DNA of 14,845 nt from JAZKSG01 sp964384785 (lineage in GTDB: Archaea > Thermoplasmatota > E2 > DHVEG-1). Below, in pieces: positions 14,601-14,845 of the stretch (its first letter is position 1; each line of letters starts with the position of its first letter). Both the position numbers and the translations under genes were made by a program. Location of the stretch: the NCBI GenBank assembly GCA_964384785.1, contig CAYLLH010000080.1, positions 1 to 14,845 of the forward strand. The letters are read 5' to 3'. The notes beneath the pieces were generated by a model that was given only the letters and a program-made list of their open reading frames with translations, had not been told where the DNA came from and did not search any database.

Positions 14601-14845
14601 TTTAGAGCGATTTTTTTAGCTATATCGTAGATGTTGTGGCTTGATATTGTGTTTATTTCTTTTGATTTCCATTCTGCGGGTATTTTGTTTTCATCTATGT
14701 TTATAAGATTCATTTGGTCTTGTTGACCGTTGCAGTATTTTAGCCAGTCTTCCATGAAGTAGTTTAGACCTTGACGTGGGTTAAGGCTTCTTTCTTTGTC
14801 ATCTTCGTATTTGTATTCATCCTGGTAAAAAAGCAATGGATGTGA
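11639..14845 (-). CDS. Paralogue C (5'-truncated by the window): giant C25 (gingipain)-like cysteine peptidase
   Basis: The reading frame is open to the right edge (first codons encode SHPLLFYQDEYKY), so the signal peptide and about 90 N-terminal residues, judged from B, lie outside; the TTG at 14836 is an internal Leu codon, not a start. The visible 1068 residues repeat the layout of B: LNPRQGLNYFMEDW module, two beta-sandwich regions, CWB2-like segment (TEGAVLASQLNSPMLY, YKLGVKKIHVIDL, SPVIITDNHPKLSSAVVWH), catalytic region with VAGQYDIGATWDR, LNRGMLLWNCGTHG (His codon 12617-12619), ILTACLPAYKYLH (Cys codon 12137-12139), DTIGEAYTKG, PPKWWWD and YYGDPDLRMLVP. It ends in the stalk motif, a helix (LIPIWLLVVVIIILIIIAA) and a basic tail, RNDKNKK. 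The His-Cys gap is 160 residues. The presumed role is surface proteolysis, as for A and B, with different specificity possible because beta-sandwich and insertion regions vary. Confidence 0.8.
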   Translation of the reverse strand, partial: SHPLLFYQDEYKYEDDKERSLNPRQGLNYFMEDWLKYCNGQQDQMNLINIDENKIPAEWKSKEINTISSHNIYDIAKKIALKDFSFSDEAVVAVAEQTFKDSEYEFSSELEGSISGDEILTETFYSPQADKLNPRFHEFNVPEGYKYIKARTWWASLTTGIGKESDLPISMLITIPTADPDTQFYCNLKGDEWLQVAYTQAWNLNEGMDEEKTQMYVYENGKWRLSVTDVPTFETHGSFKDILRNMFQGVTYQTDITILPGTEIEIPEKTPFGCRDANFKLTWDNPNVELGMSVIGPSGEEILTKIETGKDEQKLHIDQLGEIPEGKSYSIAVFKLNDNAEPVDFKVEYDWGQNITKEQADSLTSATEGAVLASQLNSPMLYTKTDNLPEETKDALYKLGVKKIHVIDLNNHLKTEVLDEIKNIANVQKCYKTHKEIYTKITDLSGQNDIIITSIDPWTKWLVTEKKPDKETEAALFIGPSAYIGAHHGSPVIITDNHPKLSSAVVWHTEFWKRNGGGFPDPPSAPMSLTGRQAYEYFDEIGLDKPKMESMITVAGQYDIGATWDRTFVGRAMPGRFFGTPVDTTYWISRNIFYPALIFNNPGSDRNGNNYIQGSHSERRSLMPFGPAGLKITKPEQEEKSAYPVLHSYMCYNHRLNYVFDKYYGFQYECRDDIIPGVSASPYAIDEGVVPGETGAVWPDFSATITNPFYAEKGGFSNVYSTSYTPIVENLNRGMLLWNCGTHGAAGNSGFLVTWPENGIASIAGINLPFNLFGFEKEGNPWRGYDFLMGSTETPDSMTMNAHGIIPGMIGNPNMDGLFPLGWDYTINEKPYRQNLFKLISYIPVLGRIIENRPWLMDSSYFKDGIIGAKLASFIHVPNQLTGLNIDEDLENLYSMGWILTACLPAYKYLHMTMVRHGSAFQVMDPWPTSWYAYWSNTMPRDIIIGDTIGEAYTKGISHVGKIFATDPPKWWWDTAQNVVYYGDPDLRMLVPGTEYSEKNHWTQEDVKPILYDSELNINGHMPFGATDYPHEREPEPLIPIWLLVVVIIILIIIAAIVIGTRNDKNKK
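14769..14845. repeat. 77-base tract nearly identical to 11046-11122, running into the window end
   Basis: Partner of the tract in paralogue B (76 of 77 bases equal). The window stops inside it, so the repeat may be longer. Confidence 0.85.

Noticed and set aside
14834..14836. TTG as the start codon of paralogue C
   Set aside because: The frame stays open to the window edge, and alignment with B (SHPLLFYQDEY) shows it is an internal Leu codon; the gene is truncated by the window.

Overview
The window looks like a piece of an AT-rich archaeal genome, most likely a euryarchaeal/Thermoplasmata-type lineage. The reasons are an arginyl-tRNA synthetase with the HVGR form of the class I signature seen in euryarchaea, TATA-like boxes and oligo-T terminators between genes, GGGG/AGGTGA-type ribosome binding sites, and very large secreted proteins held by a C-terminal membrane helix. 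Sediment archaea of the Marine Benthic Group D type are known for extracellular gingipain-like (C25) peptidases, so that kind of organism is a reasonable guess, but nothing here fixes the taxon.

Left part (1-4110, plus strand). A short secreted or membrane-anchored DUF4430-like protein (227-754) is followed by a polytopic membrane protein resembling an ECF-type S component / DUF6580 (825-1508). Together they look like a receptor-plus-permease pair for a small cofactor. After an oligo-T terminator and a new TATA-like box come argS (1583-3310) and, 2 nt later, a SplB/Rv2578c-like radical SAM protein (3313-4110).

Right part (4137-14845, minus strand, convergent). Three giant tandem paralogues (called A, B and C below; about 1219, 1132 and more than 1068 residues) fill 72% of the window. 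Complete A and B have a signal peptide; all three have a conserved N-terminal module, beta-sandwich regions, a CWB2-like segment, a C25/gingipain-like catalytic region with an invariant His-Gly and a downstream invariant Cys, a conserved GHxPFGATxYPHERE stalk motif, one transmembrane helix and a basic tail. C is cut by the right edge of the window. Each complete copy has its own leader, and all three are followed by similar T-rich terminators.

The most interesting points are: the tandem surface peptidase family, with a 140-190 residue insertion between the presumed catalytic residues; the conserved stalk-helix-basic-tail signal; patches of near-identical DNA between otherwise diverged paralogues, one of which lies exactly at the window end; and the DUF4430/S-component pair. 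No RNA genes, CRISPR arrays, transposases or phage genes were seen.
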